Assembly: GCA_903925985.1 (NCBI GenBank)
Contig: CAIYHK010000190.1
Coordinates: 1 to 5,984 of the forward strand
Origin: an uncultured Actinomycetes bacterium
Lineage (GTDB): Bacteria > Actinomycetota > Acidimicrobiia > Acidimicrobiales > Ilumatobacteraceae
DNA: 5,984 nucleotides
Reading direction: 5' to 3'
The notes under the pieces: generated by a model
What the model was told of the DNA's origin: nothing
Seen by the model: only the letters and a program-made list of their open reading frames with translations
Database searches by the model: none
Translations under genes and position numbers: made by a program
In this document: positions 5,417 through 5,984 of the stretch, piece by piece
Position numbering within the stretch: the first letter of the stretch is position 1
How the letters are laid out: every line of letters starts with the position of its first letter

Positions 5417-5984
5417 GTGGCAGCAATCTTTGACTTGACCGGGTGGACCCGTGAACGTGCCGTGCAGGCAAAAGCCGGACGCACCATTTCGTTGTGTATT
5501 CCGTGCCGTGACGAGGCAAATACCATCGGCGGGCTGGTAACCCTTGCCAAGAATGCGCTCGGGGGCCCCAACGGTTTGGTGGATGAGATCATCGTCCTTG
5601 ATGATCGTTCAATCGACGGCTCAGCAGATGTTGCGCGCGGAGCTGGCGCAACGGTTGTGCCGATTTCCGAGGTCCATGAAAAGCATGGAGAGGGCCGCGG
5701 AAAAGGAAACGCGCTGTGGGCATCGCTGATTGTCAGCAAAGGCGACATTGTTGTTTGGTGTGATGCGGACGTAACCAGTTTTGAGCCCGATTGGGTAACA
5801 CGCTTGGTTGCACCTCTGTTGTTAGACGATCACAATGCGATTGTGAAGGCGCACTATCACCGCCCAACTGAACTCGGCGGCGGTGGGCGCACAACTGAAC
5901 TCGTGGCGCGTCCACTGTTGTCATTGTTTTACCCAGAGCTCGCTGATCTTCATCAGCCACTTGCTGGTGAATACGCCGTGAGGC
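5417..5984 (+). CDS. gpgS: Glucosyl-3-phosphoglycerate synthase, N-terminal part (runs off the right edge)
   Basis: The frame opens at GTG 5417 and stays open for 189 codons to the edge; about 100-130 C-terminal residues are expected beyond it. GpgS (family GT81, GT-A fold) transfers glucose from a nucleotide sugar to 3-phosphoglycerate, the first step to glucosylglycerate and, in mycobacteria, methylglucose lipopolysaccharides. Motifs in order: GWTRERAVQAKAGRTISLCIP (9-29, matching the actinobacterial N-terminus), DEANTI (32-37), VDEIIVLDDRSIDGS (55-69), GKGNALWASL (95-104), the metal-binding DAD (116-118, DSD in M. tuberculosis), VKAHYHRP (143-150), GGGRTTELVARPLL (155-168), and QPLAGEYA (180-187). 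The segment between HYHRP and GGGR is shorter than in the mycobacterial enzyme. The protein is cytoplasmic, with no signal peptide. Only 21 bp separate it from the divergent DHPS-like gene. Confidence 0.95.
   Translation, partial: MAAIFDLTGWTRERAVQAKAGRTISLCIPCRDEANTIGGLVTLAKNALGGPNGLVDEIIVLDDRSIDGSADVARGAGATVVPISEVHEKHGEGRGKGNALWASLIVSKGDIVVWCDADVTSFEPDWVTRLVAPLLLDDHNAIVKAHYHRPTELGGGGRTTELVARPLLSLFYPELADLHQPLAGEYAVR

Noticed and set aside
1..5984. A defence system, mobile element, CRISPR array or RNA gene
   Set aside because: I found no direct repeats with regular spacing, transposase, integrase or tRNA-like sequence; nearly all bases belong to recognisable housekeeping genes.

Overview
The window looks like chromosomal housekeeping DNA from an actinobacterium with a compact genome. 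The pointers are a CCA tRNA nucleotidyltransferase divergent from a secreted DUF6049-type protein, an order I recall from the mycobacterial pcnA-mutT4-Rv3909-murJ region. A DUF5318 zinc-ribbon protein is also present, and a dihydropteroate-synthase-like gene lies beside glucosyl-3-phosphoglycerate synthase, as folP2 lies beside gpgS in Mycobacterium tuberculosis. Base composition appears moderate (a little over half G+C by eye, not counted). That fits a streamlined aquatic actinobacterium, such as an acidimicrobial or microbacterial lineage, better than a high-GC mycobacterium or streptomycete. The finer placement is a guess.

Left block (1-1915, minus strand): a GNAT acetyltransferase gene overlaps by 4 nt (ATGA) the start of a large secreted DUF6049-like protein, which runs off the left edge. 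The gene expected next outside the window is murJ, the lipid II flippase.

Central block (1969-4641, plus strand): pcnA, DUF5318, folB and folK are packed with a 4-nt overlap and gaps of 1 and 3 nt, so they very probably form one operon. It joins tRNA 3'-end maturation to two consecutive steps of folate synthesis (FolB aldolase, FolK pyrophosphokinase).

Right block: a divergent member of the dihydropteroate synthase family (4643-5395, minus) converges on folK with one base between the stop codons. It faces away from gpgS (5417 onward, plus, cut by the right edge) across only 21 bp. Those 21 bp contain a perfect 13-bp dyad, AAGTAC-C-GTACTT, whose centre is exactly 11 nt from the first base of each start codon. 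It carries a TAnnnT hexamer on each strand, which suggests a symmetric bidirectional -10 element driving two leaderless mRNAs.

Almost every base is coding. The longest gene-free stretch is 53 bp (1916-1968). I saw no RNA genes, mobile elements, CRISPR arrays or long repeats. The most notable points are the symmetric promoter, the altered active-site motifs of the DHPS-like protein, and the unusual grouping of pcnA and DUF5318 with folBK.
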